From Cyanobium sp. T1B-Tous (GTDB lineage: Bacteria; Cyanobacteriota; Cyanobacteriia; PCC-6307; Cyanobiaceae), in assembly GCF_024345475.1 (NCBI RefSeq), contig NZ_JAGQBE010000010.1, forward strand, positions 1 through 59,773: a DNA stretch of 59,773 nt, given 5' to 3'. The number at the start of each line of letters is the position of its first letter. The stretch's first letter is position 1. Below, piece by piece: positions 39,179 through 48,459 of the stretch. The translations under genes were made by a program, and so were the position numbers. Under the pieces are notes generated by a model, which was not told the origin of the DNA, searched no databases, and worked only from the letters and a program-made list of their open reading frames with translations.

Positions 39179-40267
39179 TCAGTCGAGGGTGACACCCATC
39201 GGCTCGTTGTCTTCGGCCTGCTCGAGCAGCATCTGCTTGTAGCGGGCGGCCATCTCCTCGGCCTTCTCGAACACCTTCTGGGGATCAGTGAGCATGTCGC
39301 CGGGCTCGGGCTCGAGGGCCTTGGTGGAGAGGGAGATCCGGCCCCGCTCGGCGTCGAGGTCGATGATCATCACCTTCATCTGGTCGTTCACGTTGAGCAC
39401 CGTGTGGGGTGTCTCGATGTGCTCGTGGCTGATCTCGGAAATGTGCAGCAGGCCGCTGACCCCGCCGATGTCGATGAAGGCGCCGTAGGGCTTGATGCCA
39501 CGGACGGTGCCGAGCACCACTTCGCCCACTTCGAGGCGATTCATCTTGCGCTCCACCAGGGCGCGGCGATGGCTGAGCACCAGGCGGTTGCGCTCTTCGT
39601 CCACCTCCAGGAACTTGAGCGGCAGGAAGTCGGCCACCAGCTCTTCCTTCGCCTTGCGGGTGCTGATGTGGCTGCCGGGGATGAAGCCGCGCAGGCCCTC
39701 CACCCGCACCAGGGCGCCACCGCGGTTGGTGGCAAACACTTCGCTGTAGATGGTGGCGTCTTCCTTCTGAAGCTGGCGCACCCGCTCCCAGGCCCGCTGG
39801 TACTCGATGCGGCGGATGGAGAGCGAGAGCTGGCCGTCCTCGTTCTCCTCACTCATGATGAAGAACTCCCGGATTTCGCCGGGCTGGAGCACGTCGCTCA
39901 GGCCCTCGACCCGGTTGATCGACACCTCCTGCAGGGGCATGAAGGCGGCGGTCTTGGCGCCGATGTCGATCATGGCGCCCTTCGATTCCAGGGCGAACAC
40001 GGTGCCGTTGACCACGTCACCGGGCTTGAAGTTGTAGTCGTACTTGCTCAGCAGTGACGCGAACTCATCCAGCGTGAACCCCACGCCGTCGACGTCGCTG
40101 CGGGAGGCGGCACGGCTGCTGGGGTCGTCGGCGGTGGGAACCTCTTCCGGAATGGCCAGATCAAGATCGTCGCCATCGTCGGCGGCGAGATCCAGATCAG
40201 TGGCGGCACTGAGGGTGTCAGGGTTGCTGAGCACCTCAGCGGTGGTGTCGGAAGGGGTCACGGTCAT
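39179..40267 (-). CDS. rpsA: 30S ribosomal protein S1
   Basis: This protein of 362 residues has three S1 RNA-binding domains at about residues 85-155, 175-235 and 255-325, as in cyanobacterial S1 (six in E. coli). Segments KPGDVVNGTVFALES, RGGALVRVEGLRGFIPGSHIS and KPYGAFIDIGGVSGLLHISEISH mark them. The first 60 residues are acidic. It supports translation initiation. It is followed by the HAD gene and preceded by nrdR with a 124-base gap. Confidence 0.95.
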   Translation of the reverse strand: MTVTPSDTTAEVLSNPDTLSAATDLDLAADDGDDLDLAIPEEVPTADDPSSRAASRSDVDGVGFTLDEFASLLSKYDYNFKPGDVVNGTVFALESKGAMIDIGAKTAAFMPLQEVSINRVEGLSDVLQPGEIREFFIMSEENEDGQLSLSIRRIEYQRAWERVRQLQKEDATIYSEVFATNRGGALVRVEGLRGFIPGSHISTRKAKEELVADFLPLKFLEVDEERNRLVLSHRRALVERKMNRLEVGEVVLGTVRGIKPYGAFIDIGGVSGLLHISEISHEHIETPHTVLNVNDQMKVMIIDLDAERGRISLSTKALEPEPGDMLTDPQKVFEKAEEMAARYKQMLLEQAEDNEPMGVTLD

Positions 40268-40391
40268 GGAGAGATGGCGGCCTGCCGGTTGGCAGTGCGA
40301 AGGAAGGAACGACCTGCCCGCCAGCAGATCGAGCGCAGTCGATCACTGTACCAACGGGACAGCCCCAGAATCCTCAGCGCCTCTGGTGCCT

Positions 40392-40889
40392 CTAGCTGAT
40401 AGCCGCGAGGCTGGGCTTCTCCCGCAGGCGACCACCGCCACGCTTGTGCAGGCCCTCGAGGGTGGCGACGAAGTCACTCACCCCCTGGAACTGGCGGTAC
40501 ACCGAGGCAAAGCGCACATAGGCCACTTCACTCATGTCGCTCAGTTGCTGCAGCACCAGCTCACCGATTTCGCCGCTGGTCACTTCGCGGCCGCTGCGTT
40601 GCTGCAGCTGGAGCTCGATTTCATCCACCACCACCTCCAGCCTGGAGGGCTCGAGGCCGGTCTTCTCACAGGCCCGCAGGACGCCGTGCAGCAATTTGGC
40701 GCGGTTGAAGGTTTCCCGGGTGGAGTTGCGCTTCACCACCGTGATCGGCACCGTTTCCACCCGCTCGTAGGTGGTGAACCGGAATTCACAGTTGAGGCAC
40801 TCACGCCGCCTCCGCACGCTGCGTCCGCTGTCGGCCGCCCGCGACTCGAGCACCCGACTATCGGTGTGTTGGCAGGAGGGGCATTGCAT
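40392..40889 (-). CDS. nrdR: Ribonucleotide reductase regulator NrdR
   Basis: This protein of 165 residues has an N-terminal zinc ribbon ([17 protein letters not shown] and [16 protein letters not shown], four cysteines) and an ATP-cone domain that senses dATP/ATP. NrdR represses ribonucleotide reductase genes. The ATG at 40889 is the family start; the frame is open to 41009 but that overlaps the psbBT terminator. It lies between psbT and rpsA. Confidence 0.95.
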   Translation of the reverse strand: MQCPSCQHTDSRVLESRAADSGRSVRRRRECLNCEFRFTTYERVETVPITVVKRNSTRETFNRAKLLHGVLRACEKTGLEPSRLEVVVDEIELQLQQRSGREVTSGEIGELVLQQLSDMSEVAYVRFASVYRQFQGVSDFVATLEGLHKRGGGRLREKPSLAAIS

Positions 40890-41012
40890 CCCCGAACGTC
40901 CGGGTGGGTGTTCTTCAGTGTAGACAGCACTTTTTCGTTTGGAAAGGGCTGCCATTTCCGTGAAGGCCGATAAGGCTCTGTTGGTCCTCTCGAGCCACTC
41001 AACCAACAAAAA

Positions 41013-41034
41013 AGCCCCTGCCGAAGCAGGGGCT
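41013..41034 (-). terminator. Rho-independent terminator after psbB-psbT
   Basis: A 9-bp stem AGCCCCTGC/GCAGGGGCT with a four-base loop, read on the minus strand, is followed by a run of six Ts. It lies 14 bases after psbT and ends the psbB-psbT message. Confidence 0.9.
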
Positions 41035-41048
41035 GTACAGGGGTCTGG

Positions 41049-41144
41049 TTATTTGCCGATTTTCGGGGGATCGCGGAAGGCGATGGCGAAAAACAGCGTG
41101 GAAATGGCCAGAGCCAGGATCAGGATGTAAGCGAAGCTTTCCAT
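41049..41144 (-). CDS. psbT: Photosystem II protein T
   Basis: This single-helix photosystem II subunit has 31 residues: it begins [19 protein letters not shown] and ends PPKIGK. It stabilises the dimer interface. It follows psbB by 24 bases in the same direction, the usual cyanobacterial arrangement, and precedes a strong terminator. Confidence 0.95.
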   Translation of the reverse strand: MESFAYILILALAISTLFFAIAFRDPPKIGK

Positions 41145-41168
41145 GGATGTCCTCGAAGGGTCTGGCGG

Positions 41169-42728
41169 TCAGCTGAGGGGGGCGCCAGCCGGGGGCACAT
41201 AGCCCTCGGGCAGGCGGCGGGTCGACTTGTCGCCCAGCTTCTGGAAGAGGCCGAACTCCACCTGCTCGCCCAGGTCGGGGTCGATGCCGGCGAACACATC
41301 GCGGTAGAGGGTGCGGGCACCGTGCCAGATGTGGCCAAAGAAGAAGAGCAGGGCGAAGGTGGCGTGGCCGAAGGTGAACCAGCCGCGGGGTGAGCTGCGG
41401 AAGGTGCCGTCGGAGTGGTAGGTCTCGCGATCGAATTCGAAGGCCTCACCCAGCTGGGCCTTGCGTGCCAGGCGCTTCACGTCGGCGGGGTCGGTGAACG
41501 TCTGGCCGTTGAGGGCGCCGCCGTAGACGGTGGCCGTTACACCGGTCTGTTCGAAGGAGTACTTCGCTTCAGCCCGGCGGAAGGGGATGTCGGCCCGAAC
41601 AATGCCCTCCTGGTCTTGGAGAACCACAGGGAAGTTCTCGAAGAAGTTGGGCAGGCGGCGCACTTCGAGGTCGCGGCCGTCTTTGTCCGTGAAGCTGATG
41701 TGGCCGAGCCAGCCGGTGGGCAGGCCGTCGCCGTTCACCATCGGACCGACGCGGAACAGACCGCCTTTGGCCGGGCTGTTGCCGACGTAGTCGTAGAAGG
41801 CGAGCTTCTCAGGGATCGAGGCGTAGGCCTGTTCCTTGGTGGCACCGTTGTCGAGGGCGGTCTGCACACGGCGGTTGATCTCCGCCTTGAAGTAGCCCTG
41901 ATCCCACTGGTAACGGGTGGGGCCAAACAGCTCCACGGGGGTTGCCGCGGCGCCGTACCACATGGTGCCGGCCACGATGAAGGCGGCAAAGAAGACGGCG
42001 GCAATGGCGGAAGCCAGCACCGTTTCGATGTTGCCCATCCGCAGAGCCTTATAGAGGCGTTCCGGCGGCCGGGTGGTGATGTGGAAAATGCCGGCAATGA
42101 TGCCGACGATGCCAGCAGCAATGTGGTGGGCCACGATGCCCCCGGGATTGAAGGGGTTGAAGCCCTCTGGTCCCCAAGAGGGTTGTACGGGCTCCAAGTG
42201 CCCGGTGATGCCATAGGGATCGCTGATCCACATCCCCGGTCCGAAGACGCCTGTGAGGTGGAAGGCTCCGAAGCCGAAGCAGCCGAGGCCAGCCAGCAGG
42301 AGGTGGATGCCGAAGATCTTGGGCAGGTCCAGCGCCGGCTCACCGGTGCGGGGGTCTTGCCAGATTTCCAGATCCCAGTAGGTCCAGTGCCAGATGGCGG
42401 CCAGGAAGAGCAGGCCGCTGAAAATGATGTGGGCAGCGGCCACACCTTCAAAACTCCAGAAGCCGGGGTCAACGCCGGTTTCTCCGGTGATGCTCCAGCC
42501 GCCCCAGCTGCCGGTCACGCCAAGGCGGGCCATGAAGGGCATGACAAACATGCCCTGGCGCCACATCGGGTTGAGCACCGGGTCGGAGGGATCAAAGATG
42601 GCGAGCTCATAAAGCGCCATGGAGCCGGCCCAGCCGGCAACCAGAGCGGTGTGCATGAGGTGCACGGCGAGCAGTCGGCCCGGGTCGTTGATCACGACCG
42701 TGTGCACCCGATACCAGGGCAATCCCAT
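41169..42728 (-). CDS. psbB: Photosystem II chlorophyll-binding protein CP47
   Basis: This core antenna protein of 519 residues begins [20 protein letters not shown] and has six membrane helices with histidine-rich chlorophyll sites, a large lumenal loop between helices V and VI, and the usual length. It transfers energy to the D1/D2 reaction centre. The ATG start is shared with a divergent region upstream of a ferredoxin gene. It is cotranscribed with psbT. Confidence 0.97.
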   Translation of the reverse strand: MGLPWYRVHTVVINDPGRLLAVHLMHTALVAGWAGSMALYELAIFDPSDPVLNPMWRQGMFVMPFMARLGVTGSWGGWSITGETGVDPGFWSFEGVAAAHIIFSGLLFLAAIWHWTYWDLEIWQDPRTGEPALDLPKIFGIHLLLAGLGCFGFGAFHLTGVFGPGMWISDPYGITGHLEPVQPSWGPEGFNPFNPGGIVAHHIAAGIVGIIAGIFHITTRPPERLYKALRMGNIETVLASAIAAVFFAAFIVAGTMWYGAAATPVELFGPTRYQWDQGYFKAEINRRVQTALDNGATKEQAYASIPEKLAFYDYVGNSPAKGGLFRVGPMVNGDGLPTGWLGHISFTDKDGRDLEVRRLPNFFENFPVVLQDQEGIVRADIPFRRAEAKYSFEQTGVTATVYGGALNGQTFTDPADVKRLARKAQLGEAFEFDRETYHSDGTFRSSPRGWFTFGHATFALLFFFGHIWHGARTLYRDVFAGIDPDLGEQVEFGLFQKLGDKSTRRLPEGYVPPAGAPLS

Positions 42729-42844
42729 GGGGGGTAGTTCTGGGTGGGTTGGGCGATCGTAAGGGGAGCCCCGGCCGCCGTGCGGCCCAGGTAACGGACC
42801 GCAACGGCCTGGCTCACAATGGGGGCCTCATTAGGGAGTGCCCC

Positions 42845-43312
42845 ATGCCCGTGATCCGGTTTGTGCGCGAGGGTCGGGATGTGGAGTGCTACCCCGGCGA
42901 GAACCTGCGCGAGGTGGCCCTGCGGGAGGGCATTCAGCTCTATGGGCTCAAGGGCACCCTGGGCAACTGCGGCGGCTGCGGCCAGTGCATCACCTGTTTT
43001 GTGGCCATTCCCGAAGGCAGTGGCGGCCAGGCGCTGAGCGGCCGCACTGGCGTGGAGGATCAGAAGTTGCGCCGCAGGCCCCAGACCTGGCGCCTGGCCT
43101 GTCAGGCCATGGTGCAGGAGTCGGTGCTGGTGTTGACCCGTCCCCAGGTGGGCATGGCTGATCAGGAGGCCTTGGTGGCCGCCGCCCAGGCCCAGCCCTT
43201 GCCCCCGGGGCCCACCGCCTGGCCCGCTCCGCCGGTGGAGGAGGGTGATGACGAGGAAGACGGGGAGGGCGCCAGCGAGGAGCCAACCGCAACGAGCGAT
43301 GAAGCCTCCTGA
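42845..43312 (+). CDS. 2Fe-2S ferredoxin with acidic C-terminal tail
   Basis: This protein of 155 residues has a plant/adrenodoxin-like ferredoxin fold at about residues 1-100. Cysteine ligands are in GNCGGCGQCITC with the last ligand in WRLACQA; the C-x5-C-x2-C spacing resembles the adrenodoxin type. The last 50 residues are Pro/Ala-rich and then acidic (EEGDDEEDGEG), which is unusual in length. Redox partner unknown; the gene is divergent from psbB and precedes psbM by 48 bases. Confidence 0.82.
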   Translation: MPVIRFVREGRDVECYPGENLREVALREGIQLYGLKGTLGNCGGCGQCITCFVAIPEGSGGQALSGRTGVEDQKLRRRPQTWRLACQAMVQESVLVLTRPQVGMADQEALVAAAQAQPLPPGPTAWPAPPVEEGDDEEDGEGASEEPTATSDEAS

Positions 43313-43314
43313 AA

Positions 43315-43331
43315 ACCGCCCATTTGGCGGT
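43315..43331 (+). other. Short hairpin between ferredoxin and psbM
   Basis: A 6-bp stem ACCGCC/GGCGGT with a five-base loop starts 3 bases after the ferredoxin stop. No T-run follows, so it is more likely an mRNA stabiliser or weak pause site than a terminator. Confidence 0.4.
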
Positions 43332-43360
43332 GATACCCTCCCAGCACTTCCCCAACAGCC

Positions 43361-43468
43361 ATGGAAACCAACGATCTCGGCTTTGTCGCCAGCCTGCTGT
43401 TCGTTCTGGTTCCCGCGGTCTTTCTGATCATCCTGTACATCCAGACCAACAGCCGTCAGGGGGGCTGA
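43361..43468 (+). CDS. psbM: Photosystem II protein M
   Basis: This single-helix subunit of 35 residues begins [20 protein letters not shown] and ends NSRQGG. It sits at the photosystem II dimer interface. The sequence is near-canonical. It lies between ferredoxin and the UspA-like gene, which converges on it with a gap of 20 bases. Confidence 0.95.
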   Translation: METNDLGFVASLLFVLVPAVFLIILYIQTNSRQGG

Positions 43469-43488
43469 GCCCTAGGGGCCGAGGGGGC

Positions 43489-44337
43489 CTAGCGGCGCCC
43501 CTCGGGTTCGCGCACCAGCAGCACCGGTGCCGGGGCATGCACCCGGATGTAGTCACTCACCGAGCTGCCCAGCAAGCGGTCGATGTCGACAAGCCCCCGG
43601 GCCACTACGGGGCGTCGGTCCTGGGAGGCGATCACCAGCAGGTCGGCCTTGAGGTCGTCGGCGGCAGCACACACGGTGCGGCCCACATCCCCGTTGCGAT
43701 GCAGGGCTTTCAGTTCCACGCCGTAGCCCCGGGCGCGTTGGGTTGCCTTCTCCAGCACCTCATCGGCTGGCGATTTGCCCCCACGGGAGGGGGTGATGTC
43801 CTGGCGGGTGACATGCACCCCGGTGAGGCTGCCCCCGGGGATCTCGCGCACCAGTTCACAGGCCAGCTTGAGGGCGTCATCCCCGACGCCGGTGCCGTCG
43901 ATGGTCACCATCACCCGGTTGATGTGGCGGATGTAGAGGTCGTCGCGCACCAGCAGCATCGGCCGGGTTGAGAGCTGGAAGACGTATTGGCTGGCACTGT
44001 TGCTGAGGATGGCCTGCAGCCGGTTCATGCCGCGGGACCCCATCACGATCAGGTCGCTGTTGAGCTCGTCGGCCACCTTCAGCACCGTTTGCTTCGTGTC
44101 GCCCTGGCGAATGATCGTGTTCACGTCGCTGGGGTTCAGCCCCAGGCGCTGCACCGCTTCTGCGGCGATCGCGGCGGCTTTCTGGGAGTGCTCGGTGAAG
44201 CTTTCGCCCGCCTGCTCGGGCACCACATGCAGCAGGTTGATGCGGGCCTGACGAACGGCGGGGATGTCGCGCAGCATGCGCACCATCTCCTCCACATGGC
44301 CCTTGCCGGAATCGGCGATCAGAACGTTGCGAAACAC
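43489..44337 (-). CDS. Tandem universal stress protein
   Basis: This protein of 282 residues has two UspA domains, about 1-135 and 140-275. The ATP-binding-type motif is clear in the first (GSRGMNRLQAILSNSASQYV) and partly in the second (ASQDRRPVVARGLVDIDRLLGSSVSDYI). Domain starts are NVLIADSG and RVMVTIDGTG. Tandem Usp proteins occur in many cyanobacteria. Role in stress is by family only; no regulatory site was seen. It is convergent with psbM. Confidence 0.85.
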   Translation of the reverse strand: MFRNVLIADSGKGHVEEMVRMLRDIPAVRQARINLLHVVPEQAGESFTEHSQKAAAIAAEAVQRLGLNPSDVNTIIRQGDTKQTVLKVADELNSDLIVMGSRGMNRLQAILSNSASQYVFQLSTRPMLLVRDDLYIRHINRVMVTIDGTGVGDDALKLACELVREIPGGSLTGVHVTRQDITPSRGGKSPADEVLEKATQRARGYGVELKALHRNGDVGRTVCAAADDLKADLLVIASQDRRPVVARGLVDIDRLLGSSVSDYIRVHAPAPVLLVREPEGRR

Positions 44338-44404
44338 GGGAACTACAGGTTGAAGCAGGCTCTCGGGCAGCCTATGGCTGATCTGTGGTCGTCACCCATC
44401 CGCC

Positions 44405-44863
44405 ATGCAGACCGTGATCATGCCGAGCGATCCAGGCGGGTGGCTGCTGGAGCGCCGGGTGCTGCCCCAGCACACCGACCATGCCGGGGTGATGTGGCAC
44501 GGCGCCTATGTGGCTTGGCTGGAGGAGGCGCGGGTGGAGGCCCTGGCGGCGGCGGGCCTGGCCTACAGCGATCTCTCCGCCCGGGGCCTGGAGCTGCCGG
44601 TGGTGAGTCTGACCATCGACTACCGGCAGGCCCTGTTCCACGGGGATGCCGTGCGGCTCTGCAGTGAGGTGCTGCCCCGTCAAGGCGTGAAGTTGCCGTG
44701 GCGGAGCCGCTTCCTGGCGTCGGATGGGGGTGTGGCCGCCGAGGCACGGGTTGAGCTGGTGCTGGTGGATGGGTCCGGCGGGCCTGGCCAGCGCCGCTTG
44801 CTGCGCCGCCTGCCGGCCGACCTGGAAGCCGCTGTGGCGACCCTGGTGCGCGGCCCGCATTAG
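44405..44863 (+). CDS. Hotdog-fold acyl-CoA thioesterase
   Basis: This protein of 152 residues has the 4HBT-type hotdog motif QHTDHAGVMWHGAYVAWLEEARVE with the catalytic Asp-in-TDHAG and the helix that follows. From family knowledge such cyanobacterial proteins include DHNA-CoA thioesterase for phylloquinone synthesis; identity is likely but unproven. Alternative starts are ATGs at 44405 and 44420. It precedes dprA by 27 bases. Confidence 0.75.
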   Translation: MQTVIMPSDPGGWLLERRVLPQHTDHAGVMWHGAYVAWLEEARVEALAAAGLAYSDLSARGLELPVVSLTIDYRQALFHGDAVRLCSEVLPRQGVKLPWRSRFLASDGGVAAEARVELVLVDGSGGPGQRRLLRRLPADLEAAVATLVRGPH

Positions 44864-44890
44864 GATTGGTACATCTGTACTGAATCTCGC

Positions 44891-46120
44891 GTGGCGGTCT
44901 GTGGCGGGCGTGGGGCTGGGGGAAGGCCAGGTGGTGGGGGAAGGCCAGGCGGTGGGGCCCAATCGGCTCCGACTCCCTGGTCGTTGCTGCGGGCGGCCGA
45001 TGCGGGCGGCTGGGATCGGGAGCAGCGCCTCTGGTGGTTGCTCTGGTCGGGATGTCCTGGGCTGGGTCTCCGGCGGGTGGTGGCCATTCGCGACAGCTTC
45101 TGCAGCCTGGCCGTGGCCTGGGCGTCGCCCCCCGAGCCCTTTGCAGCCCTGGCGGGGCTGGGTCCGGTGGCCTGCCGCCAGCTGGAGCGCTACCGCGCCC
45201 ACTGGGGGCCCGATCCCCTGCCCCGTTTGGCTCGGGAGAGTGCCGGTGGGCGGCGGGTGCTGTTGCCTGCCGATCCGGCCTTTCCCCCGGCGTTGCTCGC
45301 GCTTGAGCGGCCCCCCCTGCGCTTGCACTGGCAGGGGCGAGGGGGGCTCTGGCCCCTGCTGCGCCGCCGTCAGGCCATTGCGGTGGTGGGCACCCGCCGT
45401 CCCTCGCGGCATGGGATCGGTATGGCCGAGGCGATCGGGGCGGCCCTGGCCCAGGCCGGCTGGCCGGTCGTGAGCGGCCTGGCTGAAGGTATCGATGGGG
45501 CTGTGCATCACGGCTGCCTGGCCCGGGGCGGGCAGCCTGTGGCGGTGTTGGGCACTCCCCTGGAGCGGGTCTATCCCCGCCATCACAGGGAGCTCCAGGC
45601 AGAGGTGGCCGCCCAAGGGCTCCTGCTCAGTGAGTTGTCCCCAGGCACGTCGGTGCAGCCGGGCCATTTCGCAGCCCGCAATCGTCTTCAGGTGGGCCTG
45701 GCCCAGGCCGTGGTGGTGGTGGAGTGCCCCCTGCGCAGCGGTGCGCTCCACTCGGCGGCCCTGGCCATGCAACAGGAGCTCCCGCTTTGGGTGGTGCCGG
45801 CCGATGCGGGGAAGGCCTCGGCCGCTGGAAGCAACCGCCTGCTCGCCCAGGACGCCACGGTCCTGCTGGACCCGGCTGACCTGATTCGCCAGCTGGGTCC
45901 AGGTCCCTTGGCTCCTGCCGATCCCTCCGCCCCCTTGGGCGCCGGGGCTCCGCGGGCCGCCGATGCAGCCCTGTTGTCGGCCCTGGGCCATGGCGCTTCG
46001 CTCGAGCAGCTCTGCCTGGCCCTGGAGCAGTCCGCATCCGTCCTGGCCCCCCGCCTGCTCGCCCTGGAGCTCAATGGGGTGGTGCGGGCGGAGCCTGGCC
46101 TCTGCTGGCGCCCCGTTTAG
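44891..46120 (+). CDS. dprA: DNA processing protein DprA
   Basis: This protein of 409 residues has the Rossmann-like domain that binds single-stranded DNA and loads RecA in natural transformation: VVGTRRPSRHGIGMAEAIGA, SGLAEGIDGAVHHG, LGTPLERVYP and VVECPLRSGALHSAALA. A C-terminal winged-helix-like segment (LLSALGHGASLEQLCL) follows. The glycine/proline-rich first 30 residues are unlike the family, so a later start is possible. Cyanobacterial competence genes usually act together; comF is also in this window. Confidence 0.9.
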   Translation: MAVCGGRGAGGRPGGGGRPGGGAQSAPTPWSLLRAADAGGWDREQRLWWLLWSGCPGLGLRRVVAIRDSFCSLAVAWASPPEPFAALAGLGPVACRQLERYRAHWGPDPLPRLARESAGGRRVLLPADPAFPPALLALERPPLRLHWQGRGGLWPLLRRRQAIAVVGTRRPSRHGIGMAEAIGAALAQAGWPVVSGLAEGIDGAVHHGCLARGGQPVAVLGTPLERVYPRHHRELQAEVAAQGLLLSELSPGTSVQPGHFAARNRLQVGLAQAVVVVECPLRSGALHSAALAMQQELPLWVVPADAGKASAAGSNRLLAQDATVLLDPADLIRQLGPGPLAPADPSAPLGAGAPRAADAALLSALGHGASLEQLCLALEQSASVLAPRLLALELNGVVRAEPGLCWRPV

Positions 46121-46129
46121 CCTGATTCC

Positions 46130-47029
46130 ATGGGGCAAAGGCAGCTCAACGGGGAGCAGTGGTTGGCCTGGCGGCGGCAGCAACTGGCCCGGGGCGGCAG
46201 CCCGGCAGATCTCGACTGGCTGGTCGATCTGGCAGGGGGCCTCTCCTGGCAGAAGCAGCAGGAGCTTCGGCTCCATCCCGATCAACCGGTGGTGCTCGCC
46301 TGCGAGCTGCCAGGGCTGGAGATGCTCTGGCATCGCCATCTTCAGACCCATGAGCCGCTCCAATATCTGGTGGGCCGCTGCCCCTGGCGGGATTTGGAGC
46401 TTGCCGTGGCCCCCGGTGTGTTGATCCCGCGCCAGGAAACCGAAATCCTGGTGGAGTGGGCACTGGAGCTGGCCTCCCCCAGGCCGGCGCTCTGGGCGGA
46501 TCTGGGCACGGGTTCGGGCTGTGTGGCCCTGGCTCTAGCCCGGGCCTGGCCCGGCAGCCGGGGCTGGGCTGTGGACCGCAGCTCCGAGGCCCTGCGCCAG
46601 GCCGCCTTCAATCTCGATCAGGGTGGCGCCGGCGGGCAGGTGCAGTTGTTGGAGGGCAGTTGGTGGGAGCCGCTAAGGGCCTGGTGGGGCCAGCTCGAGC
46701 TGGTGGTGAGCAATCCCCCCTACATCCCCACGGCTGTGTGGGCAGAGCTCGATCCGCTCGTTCGGGAGCACGAACCGGCCCTCGCCCTCGATGGCGGCAG
46801 CGATGGACTCGAGGCCCTGCGCGTGTTGGCTGAGGGTGCCGCCACCGGCCTGGCCCCGGGGGGGCTGCTGGTGCTCGAACACCATCACGACCAGAGTGAG
46901 GCCGTGCTGGATCTGCTGGCGATGGCTGGGCTGGAGCAGGTGCAACGCCACGCCGATCTGGAAGGCCAATGGCGCTTTGCCTCGGCCCGGTGCGTGCCCA
47001 TCCAGCCCCTGCACCGGGCTGCCCCCTGA
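46130..47029 (+). CDS. prmC: Peptide chain release factor N5-glutamine methyltransferase
   Basis: This SAM-dependent enzyme of 299 residues methylates the GGQ glutamine of release factors. The motif NPPYIP (in LVVSNPPYIPTAVW) is the active site, the SAM-binding ADLGTGSGCVALALAR lies near residue 128, and the N-terminal helical domain contains RCPWRDLELAVAPGVLIPRQETEILVEW. It follows dprA by 9 bases and precedes the Sua5/YrdC gene by 10. Confidence 0.93.
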   Translation: MGQRQLNGEQWLAWRRQQLARGGSPADLDWLVDLAGGLSWQKQQELRLHPDQPVVLACELPGLEMLWHRHLQTHEPLQYLVGRCPWRDLELAVAPGVLIPRQETEILVEWALELASPRPALWADLGTGSGCVALALARAWPGSRGWAVDRSSEALRQAAFNLDQGGAGGQVQLLEGSWWEPLRAWWGQLELVVSNPPYIPTAVWAELDPLVREHEPALALDGGSDGLEALRVLAEGAATGLAPGGLLVLEHHHDQSEAVLDLLAMAGLEQVQRHADLEGQWRFASARCVPIQPLHRAAP

Positions 47030-47039
47030 TGCCACGCCG

Positions 47040-47633
47040 ATGACACACGCCGCCCCCACCGCGCTCTCGGCTCCAGACCTCGCCGCCCGTCTGCAGCAGG
47101 GCTCGCCGGGGCTGTTCCCCACCGACACCCTGCCGGCGCTCGCGGCCGCCCCCGGCCATGCCCACCGCCTCTGGACCTTGAAGCAACGGCCAGCGGACAA
47201 GCCCCTCATTTTGATGGCGGCCACGGCTGAGGCCTTGCTGGAGGCCACCGGGATGCCGCCCCGGCCCGAGTGGCTGGCCATGGCGGCCTGGGCCTGGCCG
47301 GGCGCCGTCACCCTGGTGTTGCCGGCTACGGGGCCCGTGGCCGCTGCCCTCAATCCCGGCGGGGACAGCCTGGGGCTGCGCCTGCCGGCCTGCGCTGAAG
47401 CCCAGGCCTTGTTGCGGCTCAGTGGTCCCCTGGCGACCACCAGCGCCAACCTGTCCGGAAGGCCAGCCGCCACCACGGCTGAGCAAGCCACCCTGCAGTT
47501 CCCGGGGGTGCCCTTGTTGGCTCCACTGCCCTGGCCGGTGGCCGGCGGCCAGGCCAGCACCGTGGTTGCCTGGCGGGAGCCAGGGGGCTGGCAGGTGCTA
47601 CGGGCCGGTGCTCTACTGCCACCAGGGATGTAG
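47040..47633 (+). CDS. Sua5/YrdC-family threonylcarbamoyl-AMP synthase-like protein
   Basis: This protein of 197 residues has the YrdC fold: LFPTDTLPALAA near the N-terminus, TLKQRPADKPLILM, WPGAVTLVLPAT and TTSANLSGRPA. From family knowledge it makes threonylcarbamoyl-AMP for the universal t6A modification of tRNA. The start ATG at 47040 lies 10 bases after prmC. Proteins with this fold may have other substrates, but context with prmC is common. Confidence 0.85.
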   Translation: MTHAAPTALSAPDLAARLQQGSPGLFPTDTLPALAAAPGHAHRLWTLKQRPADKPLILMAATAEALLEATGMPPRPEWLAMAAWAWPGAVTLVLPATGPVAAALNPGGDSLGLRLPACAEAQALLRLSGPLATTSANLSGRPAATTAEQATLQFPGVPLLAPLPWPVAGGQASTVVAWREPGGWQVLRAGALLPPGM

Positions 47634-47642
47634 CGCAATCGC

Positions 47643-47807
47643 ATGGTGGCCCTTGCCCTGGTGGTGCTTCTGGCGGCAGCGGCCTTCCACTGGTTGATGG
47701 AGTCGCTCCTCAACGTGCTGCCGGTCGTGATGGAGCTGCAGGCCCTGCCCTGGGTGCTGGTGGGCCTGGGGATGTGGTTGTTGGCGGGTCGGCCGGCAGA
47801 CCGTTAG
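47643..47807 (+). CDS. Small two-helix membrane protein
   Basis: This protein of 54 residues starts MVALALVVLLAAAAFHW and has two hydrophobic stretches (about 2-18 and 24-47) separated by ESLLNVLP, then a polar end (GRPADR). No family is recognised. It follows the Sua5/YrdC gene by 9 bases and ends in a 4-base overlap with the secreted-protein gene on the other strand. Confidence 0.5.
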   Translation: MVALALVVLLAAAAFHWLMESLLNVLPVVMELQALPWVLVGLGMWLLAGRPADR

Positions 47808-48385
47808 GGGCGCGCGGCAGCCGGTTTCGAGCTGCTGGCCTTGGGCGTTCCAGCCGGGGTGGCGGCTGGTGTCGCCGGCGGGGCTGGAATCGGCTTGGCG
47901 TTGGCGCAGAGATTGGCCACCATCAGGTCTTCGCCGCCCTCGCTTTTGGATTCCTCCTGGGACAGGGGCAGGCGCCACTCTCCCCAGGTTCCCTGGCTGG
48001 ATTGATGGCTCACCCGCAGGGTGTCGCAGTGCACGGCCACCTTGCTGGTCACCTCCGGGGATCCGCAGATGCTGGTGGTGGTGCGCACGCCCCCGTCCGC
48101 GATGCGCCAGGCGCTCCAGTCGTAGCGACAGCTGCCGAAGCTTTTCCAGCGGGGAGCCTTGAGCTGGCGAATCTTGTCGAGCAGAACCTGCTCTTTGGCG
48201 CTGGTCTGGCTCGGGGATGCCGTTCCCGCCGGGGCCGTGCCGGAGGGAGTGACGACTTGGGCCAGGGCGGCTCCGATGGGCCCCACCGGCAGAGCGAAGG
48301 CCACCAGGCCCAGCAGGCTTGCGAGGAGGCCTTGGTGATTGCGCTGGGGCCGGTCAGGGCGTTGCAGGGGGGACTTCAGGGTCAT
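47804..48385 (-). CDS. Exported hypothetical protein
   Basis: This protein of 193 residues has a hydrophobic segment (LLASLLGLVAFALPVG, about 20-36) followed by an Ala-Gln-type cleavage region, so a signal peptide is likely. The body has a cysteine-containing core (FGSCRYDWSAWRI, TSICGSPE, VHCDTLRV, ANLCANAK) and a low-complexity Pro/Ala/Thr tail. No known family was recognised. Confidence 0.65.
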   Translation of the reverse strand: MTLKSPLQRPDRPQRNHQGLLASLLGLVAFALPVGPIGAALAQVVTPSGTAPAGTASPSQTSAKEQVLLDKIRQLKAPRWKSFGSCRYDWSAWRIADGGVRTTTSICGSPEVTSKVAVHCDTLRVSHQSSQGTWGEWRLPLSQEESKSEGGEDLMVANLCANAKPIPAPPATPAATPAGTPKASSSKPAAARP

Positions 48386-48459
48386 CGGCTTGGGCCAAGC
48401 AAAGAACCAGGACCTTCAGCCTCGCCCATCCGGTCGCCGCTGACCAGTCCACCAGGGTG